A stretch of 64,000 nucleotides of DNA from Aureimonas populi (GCF_017815515.1 NZ_CP072611.1:1-64000), one strand, 5' to 3'; shown: positions 47,830-56,947, counted from the stretch's first letter. Numbers and translations: made by a program. The notes: generated from the letters alone by a model not told the origin.

Positions 47830-48680
47830 GAGCCCGCCCCCAGCTTCAGCGCATGGCGCCGCGCCTCGAAGATCATCAGTCCCGTGGCGACGGCGAGGTT
47901 GAGGCTGTCGGCTCGCCCGACTTGCGGGATGCGCACCAGCGCGTCGCAGGCGCCGGCCAGCGCATCGGAGAGGCCCGCCTGCTCGTTGCCCATCACGATG
48001 GCCACCGGCCCCCTGGCGTAGGACGGGGCGCGATAATCCGCCTCGCCCTTCATGTGAGTGCCCACCACCAGGCCGGAAAAGCCCTTGCGCCAGGAAAGGA
48101 ACGCCTCCTCGCCGGCCCGCGCCAGCGGCACGGCGAAGATCGAGCCCATGGTGGCGCGAACGGCCTCCAGCGAGAACGGGTCCACGCAGTCGCCCACGAG
48201 CACGAGGCCCTTGATGCCGGCCGCGTCGCAGGTGCGCAGGATGGTGCCCAGATTGCCCGGATCGCGCACCCGGTCGAGCACCACGATGGCGCCTTCGCGG
48301 CCCGGCTCCAGCTTTTCCAGCGGCACGGTCTTCTGGCGGAAGACGCCGATGGCGCTCTGCGGATTGTCGCGCCGGGCGATCGCCGCCAGTACCTTCTCGC
48401 TCGCCTCGACGAGGTCGGCGCCGTTGGCCACGGTGCGCGCGGCGGTCTTCTGCAGGAGTTCCCCGTCCAGCTTCTGGCGCGAGGCGACCAGCGTCTCGAT
48501 CTTCCAGCCCGCGTCGAGCGCGTCGATGACGAGCTTCAGCCCCTCGGCGAGGAAGAGCCCGGTCTCCTCGCGGGTCTTCTTCAGCGCCAGGGCGCGAATA
48601 TCCTTCACGATCGGGTTGGAGACGCTCGTGACCTCCTTCACCCGCCCCGGCGCGACCGTCTGCTTCATCCTGTCGCTCAC
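47826..48680 (-). CDS. TrmH/SpoU-family RNA 2'-O-methyltransferase
   Basis: This SPOUT enzyme methylates ribose 2'-OH in tRNA or rRNA with SAM. The protein of 284 residues has an N-terminal substrate-binding domain (IVKDIRALALKKTREETGLFLAEGLKLV) and the knotted SpoU domain with motifs RDPGNLGTILRTCDAAG, IVMGNEQAGLS and RIPQVGRADSLNLAVATGL. GTG 48680 is chosen because it overlaps the preceding stop as GTGA; an ATG-type start 4 codons upstream is possible. Target nucleotide unknown. Confidence 0.9.
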   Translation of the reverse strand: MSDRMKQTVAPGRVKEVTSVSNPIVKDIRALALKKTREETGLFLAEGLKLVIDALDAGWKIETLVASRQKLDGELLQKTAARTVANGADLVEASEKVLAAIARRDNPQSAIGVFRQKTVPLEKLEPGREGAIVVLDRVRDPGNLGTILRTCDAAGIKGLVLVGDCVDPFSLEAVRATMGSIFAVPLARAGEEAFLSWRKGFSGLVVGTHMKGEADYRAPSYARGPVAIVMGNEQAGLSDALAGACDALVRIPQVGRADSLNLAVATGLMIFEARRHALKLGAGS

Positions 48681-49708
48681 TGGTGCACCCATCTGGAAAA
48701 CAGCGAGGTGGAGAGGGCACGCGGCTCGGCCCCCTCCTCCTCGATCACGAGTTCGCCCGATTCGATCCGCCCGCCGAGGCCCCGGCAGTGCTCGGCCATC
48801 AGCGCCGAGAGCGAATAGAAGGAGGAGCGGATCGAATAGGCCGTGAGGACCAGCGCGAGAGGCCGGTCGGACAGGAGCCTTCGCGTCAGCGACAGGAGGT
48901 AGGGCAGGTCCTCGAAGACCTGCCAGACCTCGCCCTTGGGCCCGCGCCCGAATTTCGGCGGGTCGAGCAGGATGATCTCATAGGTGCTGCCGCGGCGCAC
49001 CTCGCGCTCCACGTAGCGCACCGCATCCTCGCAGATCCAGCGGATCGGCGCCTCGGCAAGACCCGCCAGCCCGGCATTCTCCCGCGCCCATCCGATGGCC
49101 TTCCTGGAGGCGTCGACATGCGTCACCTCGGCCCCCGCCCGCGCCGCCAAGAGCGAGGCGAGGCCCGTATAGCCGAAGAGGTTCAGCACGCGCACGGGCC
49201 GCGCCTTCGCCTCCTCCACCAGCGAGGAGACGAAGCGCCAATGGGCGGCCTGCTCGGGAAAGACGCCGACATGCCGGAAGGAGGTGAAGCGGCCGTGATA
49301 GGACAGGCCGTCCTGGCGCATCGGCCAGGTTTCACCCAGGGGCGTGTTCGGGAAGCGCCAGCGCCCCGCCCCTTCCTCGTCCATGTCGCCGGTGAAAATG
49401 GCGTCCGCGCCGTCCCAGGCCCGCGCGGCCATCCGGCGGGGCCAGATCGCCTGGTTCTCCGGCCGGCGGATCGTCAGCGGGCCGTAGCGCTCCAGCTTCT
49501 CGCCGTCGCCGCTGTCAAGAAGCGCATAGTCCTCATCGGGCCGAACCGTGAGAATCACGGGCAGATGCTGCGCCGGACGTTCACCCGCCGGCAGTTCCAC
49601 GGGCGGTCGGGCGGCGCGCGCCTCCTCGCCGCTGGCGGCCGCGCTCAGGCGCGGCTCGCGCGCCGGGCGCTCCTCGATACGGGGCTTGAGGGCTTTTCGT
49701 CTCGTCAT
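48677..49708 (-). CDS. Class I SAM-dependent methyltransferase, RlmI/RlmK-like
   Basis: The 343-residue protein has a disordered charged N terminus (about 1-45) and a Rossmann methyltransferase domain: VLNLFGYTGLASLLAARAGAEVTHVDAS (SAM motif I), and the ILLDPPKFGRGPKGEVW catalytic motif IV. DPPKF with the downstream SY-type pattern is typical of the RlmI-like rRNA cytosine methyltransferases, but it lacks a PUA domain. Translationally coupled to the SpoU gene. RNA is the likely substrate; the site is unknown. Confidence 0.87.
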   Translation of the reverse strand: MTRRKALKPRIEERPAREPRLSAAASGEEARAARPPVELPAGERPAQHLPVILTVRPDEDYALLDSGDGEKLERYGPLTIRRPENQAIWPRRMAARAWDGADAIFTGDMDEEGAGRWRFPNTPLGETWPMRQDGLSYHGRFTSFRHVGVFPEQAAHWRFVSSLVEEAKARPVRVLNLFGYTGLASLLAARAGAEVTHVDASRKAIGWARENAGLAGLAEAPIRWICEDAVRYVEREVRRGSTYEIILLDPPKFGRGPKGEVWQVFEDLPYLLSLTRRLLSDRPLALVLTAYSIRSSFYSLSALMAEHCRGLGGRIESGELVIEEEGAEPRALSTSLFSRWVHQ

Positions 49709-49761
49709 GGCCGCGGGCTTTATCGCGAACGGCGGCCCATGGCAAAGGCGCGCAAGACGCG

Positions 49762-50151
49762 TCAGGCCGGGGGTGCCAGGGCGCCCTGCCCCTGCGGGCC
49801 GGCCAGCCCGGTGGAAGCGGCACGCTCGCGCTCGCGCTCCTCGCGCAGCCGGCGCAGGCGCTCGTTGGAACTGTCCACCTCATGGCGCAGTTTCTGCACC
49901 TCCCGCGCGCGGCGAGCGGCGCGTGCGCGGTAATGGCTCTGCGTGAACCAGGTGCCGACGCCGCCCAGGAGCACGCCCAAGATCAGCGCGCCCATCATCA
50001 CGACGAAGAGCGGGGCATCGAACGCAAGGTTCGGCATAGTGCCCAGCGCGTCCATGGAAACGGTGACGGACGTGCGATTGAGCACGCAGAAGACCACCAG
50101 GAGAACCGCGAGCGGCACGAGCACAATCAGCGTCAGAAGCCTGGAGATCAT
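49762..50151 (-). CDS. LapA-domain inner-membrane protein
   Basis: The 129-residue protein has two N-terminal membrane helices (about 4-24 and 45-67), a conserved NRTSVTVSMD segment between them, then a coiled-coil tail (ARRAREVQKLRHEVDSSNERLRRLREERERER). This is the LapA (DUF1049) layout; the E. coli member works with LapB in LPS synthesis control. It follows ihfB by 85 bp, the usual alphaproteobacterial order ihfB-lapA. Confidence 0.9.
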   Translation of the reverse strand: MISRLLTLIVLVPLAVLLVVFCVLNRTSVTVSMDALGTMPNLAFDAPLFVVMMGALILGVLLGGVGTWFTQSHYRARAARRAREVQKLRHEVDSSNERLRRLREERERERAASTGLAGPQGQGALAPPA

Positions 50152-50236
50152 CTCTTTCCACTCAATTCCGCAACGATGGGGCCGTCACCGCGGAACTTAC
50201 GGCGCGGGCCGCAAAGGTCAATCGCGACGGGGCTGC

Positions 50237-50521
50237 TCAGGCGTCTTTGTTCAGCCGCTCGCGCAGTTCCTTGCCGGCCTTGAAGAAGGGAACCCACTTC
50301 TCCTCCACGTCCACCGCCTCCCCCGTGCGCGGGTTGCGCCCCGCGCGCGCCGGGCGGTTCTTCACGGAGAAGGCGCCGAAGCCGCGAAGCTCCACGCGGT
50401 TCGATTCGCACAGGGCCTCGGTGATCTCGTCGAAGATCGCGTTCACGATCGTCTCCACGTCCCGCTGGTAGAGATGCGGGTTGCGGCTCGCGATGATCTG
50501 CACGAGTTCGGATTTGATCAC
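50237..50521 (-). CDS. ihfB: Integration host factor beta subunit
   Basis: IHF bends DNA at specific sites and is often needed for sigma-54 promoters and replication control. The 94-residue subunit begins [33 protein letters not shown] and has the DNA arm [25 protein letters not shown]. The beta type is assigned by the N terminus and by neighbours sppA and lapA. It follows sppA after 48 bp. Confidence 0.96.
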   Translation of the reverse strand: MIKSELVQIIASRNPHLYQRDVETIVNAIFDEITEALCESNRVELRGFGAFSVKNRPARAGRNPRTGEAVDVEEKWVPFFKAGKELRERLNKDA

Positions 50522-50569
50522 GGCAGGTCGTCCCCGGAAGATGTTGCAGGATGGATCGGGGAGGCTCCC

Positions 50570-51544
50570 CTAACGGCCGAGCGGAGGCTGCCAGAGCGAC
50601 AGGAGACCGTCAAGCTGGCCGGCCGAGCGCGCCAGCGCCTCGGGAAGCGATTCGGCCTGCGGATCGAGGCCGAGAAAGGCGAAGAACGAGGCACGCGCGC
50701 TGGTCAGCGGGTTCCAGCGGCTGCCTTCGCGCTCCGGCTCGCGGCGCACGATCCGAAGCCCCTGCGGCACGCCGCGCTCCTCCTCCAGCCAGCGGCGAAT
50801 CTCGGCCTCGCCGCCGATCTCGTCCACCAGGCCCAGCGCCAGCCCCTGGTCGCCCGTGAAGATCGAGCCGTCCGCGAGAGGCTGCATTTCGGCCGGCGAG
50901 AAGCCCCGCCGTTCGGCCACCAGCGCGACGAACCATTCATAGGTCGAATCGACCAGCCGCGCGATCATCTGTCGCGCCTCCTCGCTCGTCGGCGCGAAGG
51001 GCGAGGGCTCGGCCTTCAGCGGCGTGGACTTGATGGCGTTCACGTCCACGCCCACCCGGCCGAGAAGATCGGAGGCGTCGACATACTGGAAGATCACGCC
51101 GATGGAGCCGACGATGGAGGAATGGCGGGCGACGATCCGGTCGCTCCCCGCCGCGACCATGTAGCCCGCCGAGGCCGCCAGCGTTCCCACCTCGGCCACG
51201 ACCGGCTTTTTCGCCGCGAGGTCGCGCGCGGCCTGGTAGAGCGATTCGCCCCCCACCGTCGTGCCGCCCGGCGAATTGATCTTGAGAAGGACGGCGCGCA
51301 CGCTGTCGTCCTCCTTCAGCTCGTTGAGAAGGGCCAGAAGCCGGCGGTCCTCGGTGATGAGGCCGGAAATCTCCACGCGCGCGATGCTCTCGCGCCCGGG
51401 CAGGCCGCCCTCCCCGCCGGCCAGCCGCGCCACCGGCACGGCGAGCACCGCCAGCGCCAGGATCACCAGCGCCGCCAGCCGCCAGAAGCCGAGCTTGGCG
51501 CGCAGCCGGCGTCGGTCGATCAGGTCCTGGACGTCGAGGCTCAT
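50570..51544 (-). CDS. sppA: Signal peptide peptidase SppA, short type
   Basis: SppA degrades cleaved signal peptides in the membrane. The 324-residue protein has an N-terminal anchor (22-42) and one catalytic domain with Ser125 (TLAASAGYMVAAGSD) and Lys177 (AIKSTPLKAE), spaced 52 residues apart as in the 36K single-domain form, plus KINSPGGTTVGGES. Start MSLDVQDLIDRRRLRAKLG at 51544. Divergent from lptC over 187 bp. Confidence 0.93.
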   Translation of the reverse strand: MSLDVQDLIDRRRLRAKLGFWRLAALVILALAVLAVPVARLAGGEGGLPGRESIARVEISGLITEDRRLLALLNELKEDDSVRAVLLKINSPGGTTVGGESLYQAARDLAAKKPVVAEVGTLAASAGYMVAAGSDRIVARHSSIVGSIGVIFQYVDASDLLGRVGVDVNAIKSTPLKAEPSPFAPTSEEARQMIARLVDSTYEWFVALVAERRGFSPAEMQPLADGSIFTGDQGLALGLVDEIGGEAEIRRWLEEERGVPQGLRIVRREPEREGSRWNPLTSARASFFAFLGLDPQAESLPEALARSAGQLDGLLSLWQPPLGR

Positions 51545-51731
51545 GGCGTGGCTCTCCACCGGCAAAAGGCTTTCGCGTCCTGCGATAGGCCCCCGGCGCG
51601 GCCTTGCCAAGTCGCTCGTCCCGCACGACCTGTCATCATGCAAAAACCGCAGTGCCCTTGTAACGCAAGCGCACACGCGACACAGATGCGCGAAAGCGGC
51701 GCGAGCCGTGGAAACCTTTCAAGGAAGCGGA

Positions 51732-52409
51732 TTGACCGACACCCTCCCCCACCCCGCCGGCCAGCCGGCCGATGCGCGCGAGCGGGAGTTCGCGCGGGCA
51801 CGCCGGCATTCGCGCAAGGTGCGCCTTCTCAAGCTCGGCCTGCCCATCCTCGCCTGCGCCATGGTGCTGGCGGGAATCGGCGCCGCCTTCGTGGCGCGCA
51901 ACCTTCCCGGCGACTTCACCTTCGCGGCCACCGCGCTGGAGGACGGGCGACTGGTGATGGAGGACCCGCGCATGTCCGGCAGCGACGCCAACGACCGCCC
52001 CTATTCGGTGATCGCCCGCCGCGCCATCCAGTCGCTCACCGGCACGGGCGTCGACCTGGAAGGCATCGACGCCCGTCTGACGCTCGACGAACGCACGGAC
52101 GCCACGCTCAAGGCGGCGGTGGGCTTTTTCGACCCGGAGGCCGAGCGGCTGCTCTTGTCGCAGGAGATCGCGGTCGATACGACGAGCGGCATCTCCATCC
52201 GCCTGCCGCAGGCCGCTATCGACCTTGCGGGCGGGCGCCTGGAGGGTTCGGGGCCCGTCTCGATCACCATGCCCAATCAGAGCTTGCAATCGGGCTCGGT
52301 CGTCATCGAAGATGGCGGCTCCAGACTTATCTTCGGCGACCGCGTCAAGCTCACCCTCCTGCCGAACGGCGGCGAGGGCGAGGGGCGGGCAAACTCCACG
52401 AGCGATTGA
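51732..52409 (+). CDS. lptC: LPS export protein LptC, TTG start
   Basis: LptC is a bitopic inner-membrane protein that passes LPS from LptB2FG to LptA. The 225-residue product has a cytoplasmic Arg-rich stretch, one helix (about 37-58, LGLPILACAMVLAGIGAAFVA) and a periplasmic beta-jellyroll (about 70-215). The TTG at 51732 is preferred because an AAGGA site lies six bases upstream and the next in-frame ATG falls inside the helix. It heads lptC-lptA-lptB-rpoN. Confidence 0.9.
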   Translation: MTDTLPHPAGQPADAREREFARARRHSRKVRLLKLGLPILACAMVLAGIGAAFVARNLPGDFTFAATALEDGRLVMEDPRMSGSDANDRPYSVIARRAIQSLTGTGVDLEGIDARLTLDERTDATLKAAVGFFDPEAERLLLSQEIAVDTTSGISIRLPQAAIDLAGGRLEGSGPVSITMPNQSLQSGSVVIEDGGSRLIFGDRVKLTLLPNGGEGEGRANSTSD

Positions 52410-52414
52410 TCTCC

Positions 52415-53020
52415 ATGAGCGTCTTCCTGCCCGCCTCCCGTTCCATCCTTTCCGCCATCACGGTGGCCGCCCTCGCGGGCCTGGCCGCGCCGGCCGCCGC
52501 CCAGGGGCTGGGCCAGAGCTTCGGCGGGCTACAGGTGCAGGGCGACCAGCCCATCGCCATCGAATCGGACCAGCTCGACGTGGACGACCGCGAGGCCGTC
52601 GCCACCTTCAGCGGCGACGTCTCCGTCCAGCAGGGCGAAACGCGCATGAGCGCGGCGCGCCTCGTGGTTCACTATGTGCGCGGCGGCGAGGGCGGCGCGC
52701 AGCCGGCCAGCACCTCCAACATGCCGGGCGGCGGCAGCGACATCGAGCGGCTGGAGGCCAGCGGCAATGTCGAGATCCAGTCCGCCGACCAGGTGGCCAC
52801 GGCCGACCAGGCCAATTTCGAGATGGCGAGCCAGGTGGCGGTGCTCACCGGCAACGTGGTGCTGAGCCAGGGGCCGAACGTGGCCACCGGCTGCCGCCTG
52901 ACCATCCAGATGGACACCGGCGTCGCCCGGCTCCAGAGCACCGACTGCGCGGGCGCGGCCGGCGGCGGAGGCGGCGGGCGCGTGCGCATGCTGCTGACGC
53001 CCGGCTCCGAGGGCCAATAG
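52415..53020 (+). CDS. lptA: LPS transport protein LptA
   Basis: LptA bridges the periplasm and carries LPS to LptDE. The 201-residue product has a signal peptide (MSVFLPASRSILSAITVAAL ... AAQG) and an OstA/LptA beta-jellyroll (about 45-185: IAIESDQLDVDDREAVATFSGDVSVQQG, MSAARLVVHY, ASGNVEIQSADQVATADQA). The C terminus is a glycine-rich stretch (AAGGGGGGRVR). The ATG lies six bases after the lptC stop. A much longer open frame upstream of this start is not conserved. Confidence 0.94.
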   Translation: MSVFLPASRSILSAITVAALAGLAAPAAAQGLGQSFGGLQVQGDQPIAIESDQLDVDDREAVATFSGDVSVQQGETRMSAARLVVHYVRGGEGGAQPASTSNMPGGGSDIERLEASGNVEIQSADQVATADQANFEMASQVAVLTGNVVLSQGPNVATGCRLTIQMDTGVARLQSTDCAGAAGGGGGGRVRMLLTPGSEGQ

Positions 53021-53038
53021 AGCGACGGAACGGAACCG

Positions 53039-53812
53039 ATGGACAATCAAGCCGAGCCCCGCGCGGCGGGCGTGGCCGGGCAGCCTGCCGCCGGCATGCT
53101 CGTGGCCCGGGGGCTGACGAAGACCTATCGCGGCCGCCGCGTGGTGGGCGGCGTGGACGTGGCGGTGCGCCGGGGCGAGGCCGTGGGCCTGCTCGGCCCC
53201 AACGGCGCGGGCAAGACGACCTGCTTCTACATGATCACCGGCCTCGTCCCCGTGGATGAAGGGCGCATCGAGCTGGACGGCCGCGACATCACCCGGCTGC
53301 CCATGTACCGCAGGGCGCGGCTGGGCATCGGCTACCTGCCGCAGGAGGCCTCGATCTTTCGCGGCCTGACGGTGGAGCAGAACATCCGGGCCGTGCTGGA
53401 GGTGGTGGAGAAGGACGGGCGGGCGCGCGAGGCGCAGCTCGATTCGCTTCTCGACGAGTTCCGCATCACACATCTGCGCAAGCAGCCCGCCACCGCCCTT
53501 TCGGGCGGCGAGCGGCGGCGCTGCGAGATCGCGAGGGCCCTGGCCTCCCGCCCCGCCTTCATGCTTCTCGACGAGCCTTTCGCGGGCATCGACCCCATCG
53601 CGGTCTCGGACATCCAGGAGCTCGTGCGCCATCTCAAGCGGCGCGGCATCGGGGTGCTGATCACCGACCACAATGTGCGCGAGACGCTGGGCCTGATCGA
53701 CCGCGCCTACATCATGCACGCGGGCACGCTGCTGACCCATGGCGGCCCGCAGGAGATCGTCTCCAACCCCGACGTTCGGCGCATCTATCTCGGCGAACAG
53801 TTCACCTACTAG
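53039..53812 (+). CDS. lptB: LPS export ABC transporter ATPase LptB
   Basis: LptB powers LPS extraction from the inner membrane with LptF and LptG. The 257-residue ATPase has Walker [16 protein letters not shown], the Q-loop [18 protein letters not shown], signature [15 protein letters not shown], Walker [15 protein letters not shown] and H-loop ITDHNV. The first 20 residues are an unconserved arm. lptF and lptG are not in this window. The next gene, rpoN, starts 70 bp later, the standard arrangement. Confidence 0.96.
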   Translation: MDNQAEPRAAGVAGQPAAGMLVARGLTKTYRGRRVVGGVDVAVRRGEAVGLLGPNGAGKTTCFYMITGLVPVDEGRIELDGRDITRLPMYRRARLGIGYLPQEASIFRGLTVEQNIRAVLEVVEKDGRAREAQLDSLLDEFRITHLRKQPATALSGGERRRCEIARALASRPAFMLLDEPFAGIDPIAVSDIQELVRHLKRRGIGVLITDHNVRETLGLIDRAYIMHAGTLLTHGGPQEIVSNPDVRRIYLGEQFTY

Positions 53813-53882
53813 CCGGACCGGTTGACAGCGCTGCTGCGCCGCCGTTCATTCGAGAAGCTTGGGCAGTGGGACGAGGCGGTCG

Positions 53883-55286
53883 ATGAGCCTTTCGATGAAG
53901 CTGGAGGTTCGGCAAAGTCAGTCGCTCTCGATGACGCCGCAGCTCCTGCAGTCGATCCGCCTCCTGCAATACGGCCATCTCGACCTCCAGGCCTTCGTGG
54001 AGCGCGAGGCCGAGCGCAACCCGCTGCTCGTCGTGGAAGAGCGCGACGGGCCGCCCGTCGCGCCGGCTTCGGGCGCCCTCGCGGCACCCGCCTCCCCCTT
54101 CACGGCGCAGCGGCGCGAGTCCCCGCGCGAGCGGGGCGTGGGAGACCCGGGCGGCGCAGGGTTCGACATGCAGGAGCGCGCGAGCGGGCGCCCCTCGCTC
54201 CTCTCCCATGCGCTGGGCGAGATCGCCGAGCTCCTCTCCACGCCGCTGGAGCGCAAGATCGCCGAGGCGCTGCTCGCCGATTTCGACGAGGCCGGCTATC
54301 TGCGCGTCGACGTGCCGGCTGCGGCCCAGGCGCTGGGCGTGCCGACGGATGCCGTCCACAAGGTCCTGACGCGGCTTCGCGCCGGCGCCGAGCCCGCCGG
54401 CCTCTTCGCCGGCGACCTGGCGGAGTGCCTGGCCCTGCAACTGGCGCGCAAGGATCGGCTCGACCCGGTGATCCGAACGGTGCTCGACCATCTCGACCTG
54501 CTGGCCCGCCGCGACTTCGCGGCGCTGCGCCGCCTGACCGGCGAGGACGAGGCTGGCCTTCTCGACATGCTGGCGGAAATCCGCGCGCTCGACCCCAAGC
54601 CCGGCCTCTCCTTCGAGGCGGACCTGCATCCGGCGATAGAGCCGGACGTGCTGGTCACGCGCGCGGCAACGGGTGGCTGGCGGGTGGAGCTGAACGGTGC
54701 GGTCCTGCCCAGGGTGCTGCTCGACGCGGACTATGTGCGCACGGTCACGGCCGAGTGCCGTTCGCCAGCCGAGAAGGAGTTCCTCGGCGCCTGCCAGACA
54801 TCGGCCACATGGCTCCTGCGCTCGCTGGACCAGCGGGCACAGACGATCCTGAAGGTCGCGGCCGAGATCGTGCGCCGGCAGGAGGCGTTCCTGGACGAGG
54901 GCGTGGGCGGCCTGAAGCCGATGACGCTCGCGGCCGTGGCACAGGCGGTGGGCCTGCACGAATCGACCGTCAGCCGCGTCACGGCCGACAAGACGGTGGA
55001 AACGCCGCGCGGCGTCTTCGAGATGAAGTTCTTCTTTACCGTCGCGATCGCCTCCTCCACCGGCGGCGAGGCCCATTCGGCCGCGAGCGTGAAGCACCGC
55101 ATCCGCCTGCTCGTGGAGGCCGAGAGCGCCGGCAGCGTCCTCTCGGACGACGAGATCGCAGCGCGGTTGAAGGATGAGGGCGTCGAGCTGGCCCGCCGCA
55201 CCGTGGCCAAGTACCGTGAGGCGCTGGGCATCGCCTCCTCCGTCCAGCGCCGGCGTGAGATGAATGCGCGAAAGATCGCATCCTGA
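53883..55286 (+). CDS. rpoN: RNA polymerase sigma-54 factor
   Basis: Sigma-54 directs RNA polymerase to -24/-12 promoters for nitrogen and other functions, needing activator ATPases. ATG 53883 (MSLSMKLEVRQSQSLSMTPQLLQSIRLLQ) gives 467 residues; TTG 53859 upstream would add eight residues outside the family start. Region I is glutamine/leucine-rich, a Pro/Ala linker lies at about 55-105, and the RpoN box ARRTVAKYRE is at about 437-446, preceded by the HTH (HESTVSRVTADK). Confidence 0.97.
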   Translation: MSLSMKLEVRQSQSLSMTPQLLQSIRLLQYGHLDLQAFVEREAERNPLLVVEERDGPPVAPASGALAAPASPFTAQRRESPRERGVGDPGGAGFDMQERASGRPSLLSHALGEIAELLSTPLERKIAEALLADFDEAGYLRVDVPAAAQALGVPTDAVHKVLTRLRAGAEPAGLFAGDLAECLALQLARKDRLDPVIRTVLDHLDLLARRDFAALRRLTGEDEAGLLDMLAEIRALDPKPGLSFEADLHPAIEPDVLVTRAATGGWRVELNGAVLPRVLLDADYVRTVTAECRSPAEKEFLGACQTSATWLLRSLDQRAQTILKVAAEIVRRQEAFLDEGVGGLKPMTLAAVAQAVGLHESTVSRVTADKTVETPRGVFEMKFFFTVAIASSTGGEAHSAASVKHRIRLLVEAESAGSVLSDDEIAARLKDEGVELARRTVAKYREALGIASSVQRRREMNARKIAS

Positions 55287-55326
55287 ACCTTCGAATCGCC
55301 CGCGCGCGGCCCTAGATTCCTCTCAT

Positions 55327-55452
55327 GCCCGTGAAATACGGGCGTCGGAACGGAAGCGCTCCCGGAGGGCTTTCGCACCGGCCGGAGGGGATGCGGGCAA
55401 GGCGCGCATCCCCCCGGAAGGCAACCGCCGGCGCAGGTTTCGCACCTGCCCG
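55327..55452 (+). promoter_or_regulatory. Three tandem hairpins in the hpf leader region
   Basis: The 190-bp gap between rpoN and hpf holds three successive stem-loops: GCCCGT/ACGGGC (55327-55343, 5-base loop), GGGGATGCG/CGCATCCCC (55386-55394 with 55404-55412, extended by outer CCGG arms), and GCAGGT/ACCTGC (55432-55448, extended by CCGG to 55452). The last stem ends a few bases before the hpf ribosome site. None has a T-run, so an rpoN terminator is less likely than a structured leader or transcript-stability element; this is inference. Confidence 0.55.
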
Positions 55453-55476
55453 GTTTGAAGGGAAGGAACTGGACGG

Positions 55477-56052
55477 ATGTCACTTCGTGTATCGGGCCGG
55501 CACATGGATGTTGGTGAAGCGTTCCGCACGCGCATCGAGGACAAGCTGAACGAGCAGGTCGGCAAATATTTCGACGGCAACTTCTCAGGCTCGGTCGTGC
55601 TGTCGAAAGAATCGTCTCGCTACAACACGGACTGCACCCTCCATCTGGACAGCGGCGTCATCTTCCAGGCGACCGGCGAATCGCACGATCCCGAATCGTC
55701 CTTCGCCGCGGCGTCCGAGAAGATCGACAAGCGGCTGCGCCGCTACAAGCGCCGCCTGAAGGACCACAAGGCCAACGGCGCGGCGACCCGCGAGGTCGCC
55801 TATACCGTCATGGAAGCCATTCCGGACGAGGCCGATGAGGTGCCGGAGGATTACGCGCCTGCCATCGTGGCGGAAACCTCCATCCTCGTCGGCACGCTCT
55901 CCGTCGCAGGGGCCGTGATGGAGCTCGACCGGCGCGACAGCCCCATCGTTGTCTTCAAGAACGCCGGCTCGGGGGCGATCAACATCGTCTACCGGCGGCA
56001 GGACGGCAATTTCGGGTGGATCGACCCCTCGACCTTGCGCGACGAAGCCTAA
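55477..56052 (+). CDS. hpf: Long-form ribosome hibernation promoting factor
   Basis: Long HPF dimerises 70S ribosomes into inactive 100S particles in slow growth. The 191-residue protein has the S30AE domain (1-110, VSGRHMDVGEAFRTRIEDKL ... EKIDKRLRRYKRRLKDH) and the C-terminal dimerisation domain (about 135-185, PIVVFKNAGSGAINIVYRRQDGNFGWIDP). A strong GGAAGGAA site precedes the ATG. The rpoN-hpf-ptsN order is standard in proteobacteria. Confidence 0.96.
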   Translation: MSLRVSGRHMDVGEAFRTRIEDKLNEQVGKYFDGNFSGSVVLSKESSRYNTDCTLHLDSGVIFQATGESHDPESSFAAASEKIDKRLRRYKRRLKDHKANGAATREVAYTVMEAIPDEADEVPEDYAPAIVAETSILVGTLSVAGAVMELDRRDSPIVVFKNAGSGAINIVYRRQDGNFGWIDPSTLRDEA

Positions 56053-56173
56053 GCGTTTACCCGCTCGACCCGTCGGGCACCCGCACTGATGGAAATGCGC
56101 CCGGCTCCTTTGGCCGGGCGCGATCCGTTCGAGCGGGATTTTCGTGCAGCACTGGAAGGCGGGCCTTTCTGAA

Positions 56174-56632
56174 ATGGATCTCGACGACCTGATCCGGCAG
56201 GACGCGATCCTCCCGTTCCTCAAGGGCAATTCCAAGAAGCAGGTGGTGCAGGAGCTGTGCGAGCGGGCGGGCCGGCTGACCGGGCTGCCCGAGCGCGAAA
56301 TCTTCGACACGGTGATGGAGCGCGAGCGCCTCGGCTCCACCGGCGTCGGGCACGGCATCGCCATCCCTCACGGCAAGCTGCCCGCGCTGGAGCGCATCGT
56401 CGGCGTCTTCGGCCGCGTGGGGCGGCCAGTGGATTTCGACGCGTTGGACGAGGAGCCGGTGGACCTCGTCTTCCTGCTGCTCGCGCCGGCCGGAGCCGGC
56501 GCCGATCACCTCAAGGCCCTGTCCAAGGTGGCGCGGGTGCTTCGCAACCCCGCGACGGTCGCCGGCCTTCGCGCGGCGCGGGACGCGGATGCGATCTTCA
56601 CCCTCCTGTCTCGCCCCCCGGCCGCAGCCTGA
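56174..56632 (+). CDS. ptsN: Nitrogen-regulatory PTS EIIA component PtsN
   Basis: EIIA-Ntr is the terminal phospho-acceptor of the PTS-Ntr chain that links carbon/nitrogen state to potassium and other control. The 152-residue protein starts at ATG 56174 (MDLDDLIRQDAILPFL) and carries the phosphorylated His66 in VGHGIAIPHGKL. The longer in-frame start at 56144 lacks conservation. It follows hpf by 121 bp. Partners ptsP and npr are outside the window. Confidence 0.95.
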   Translation: MDLDDLIRQDAILPFLKGNSKKQVVQELCERAGRLTGLPEREIFDTVMERERLGSTGVGHGIAIPHGKLPALERIVGVFGRVGRPVDFDALDEEPVDLVFLLLAPAGAGADHLKALSKVARVLRNPATVAGLRAARDADAIFTLLSRPPAAA

Positions 56633-56635
56633 ACC

Positions 56636-56671
56636 GAAAAAGGCCGGCGCGCCTCTTGCGCGTCCGGCCTT
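56636..56671. terminator. Intrinsic terminator between ptsN and the DUF1150 gene
   Basis: Arms AGGCCGGCGCGC (56641-56652) and GCGCGTCCGGCCT (to about 56671) pair with one bulged T. Five A on the left (56637-56641 region) give a T-run for the minus strand, so it is a strong terminator for the DUF1150 gene; on the plus side only TTCC follows, weaker for ptsN. Confidence 0.82.
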
Positions 56672-56692
56672 CCAGGTTTCGATCGTCTAATC

Positions 56693-56947
56693 TCAGTGCA
56701 AGCTGACGGTCATGAGCTCGTTCTCGCTCGCGCTCGCCAGGATCGATCCCCTGTCGTCCGAGACGGCGAGCGGAGTGCCGTCGGCGCCGAACAGCGCCCA
56801 CAGCTTCAGGCCGGGGCGGATGGCCTGCGCGCCGGGAAAGCGGGCGCGGATATCGTCGGAGGACATGCGGCGCAGATAGGCCAGATGCCCCTCGCCCAGC
56901 GCTGCGAAGTCGGTCTGCGAAAGGCGGTCGGTGCGGGTCTCGTTCAT
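56693..56947 (-). CDS. DUF1150 protein paired with Hsp20
   Basis: The 84-residue protein from MNETRTDRLSQTDFAALGEGHLAYLR belongs to DUF1150: LGEGHLAYLRRMSSDDI, PGLKLWALFGADGTPLAVSDDR and the C-terminal ENELMTVSLH are the family's conserved blocks. In Rhizobiales it is regularly encoded next to a small heat shock protein, as here (37 bp downstream of it), which suggests a role in stress protein handling, but no function is established. Confidence 0.9.
   Translation of the reverse strand: MNETRTDRLSQTDFAALGEGHLAYLRRMSSDDIRARFPGAQAIRPGLKLWALFGADGTPLAVSDDRGSILASASENELMTVSLH

Noticed and set aside
49943..52414. An open frame that would extend lptA upstream by more than 800 codons
   Set aside because: The extension runs antisense to lapA, ihfB and sppA and across lptC in another frame; only the last 201 residues from ATG 52415 match LptA.
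53859..53882. TTG 53859 as the start of rpoN
   Set aside because: It adds eight residues not seen in the family; ATG 53883 gives the conserved MSLSMKLEVRQSQSL start.
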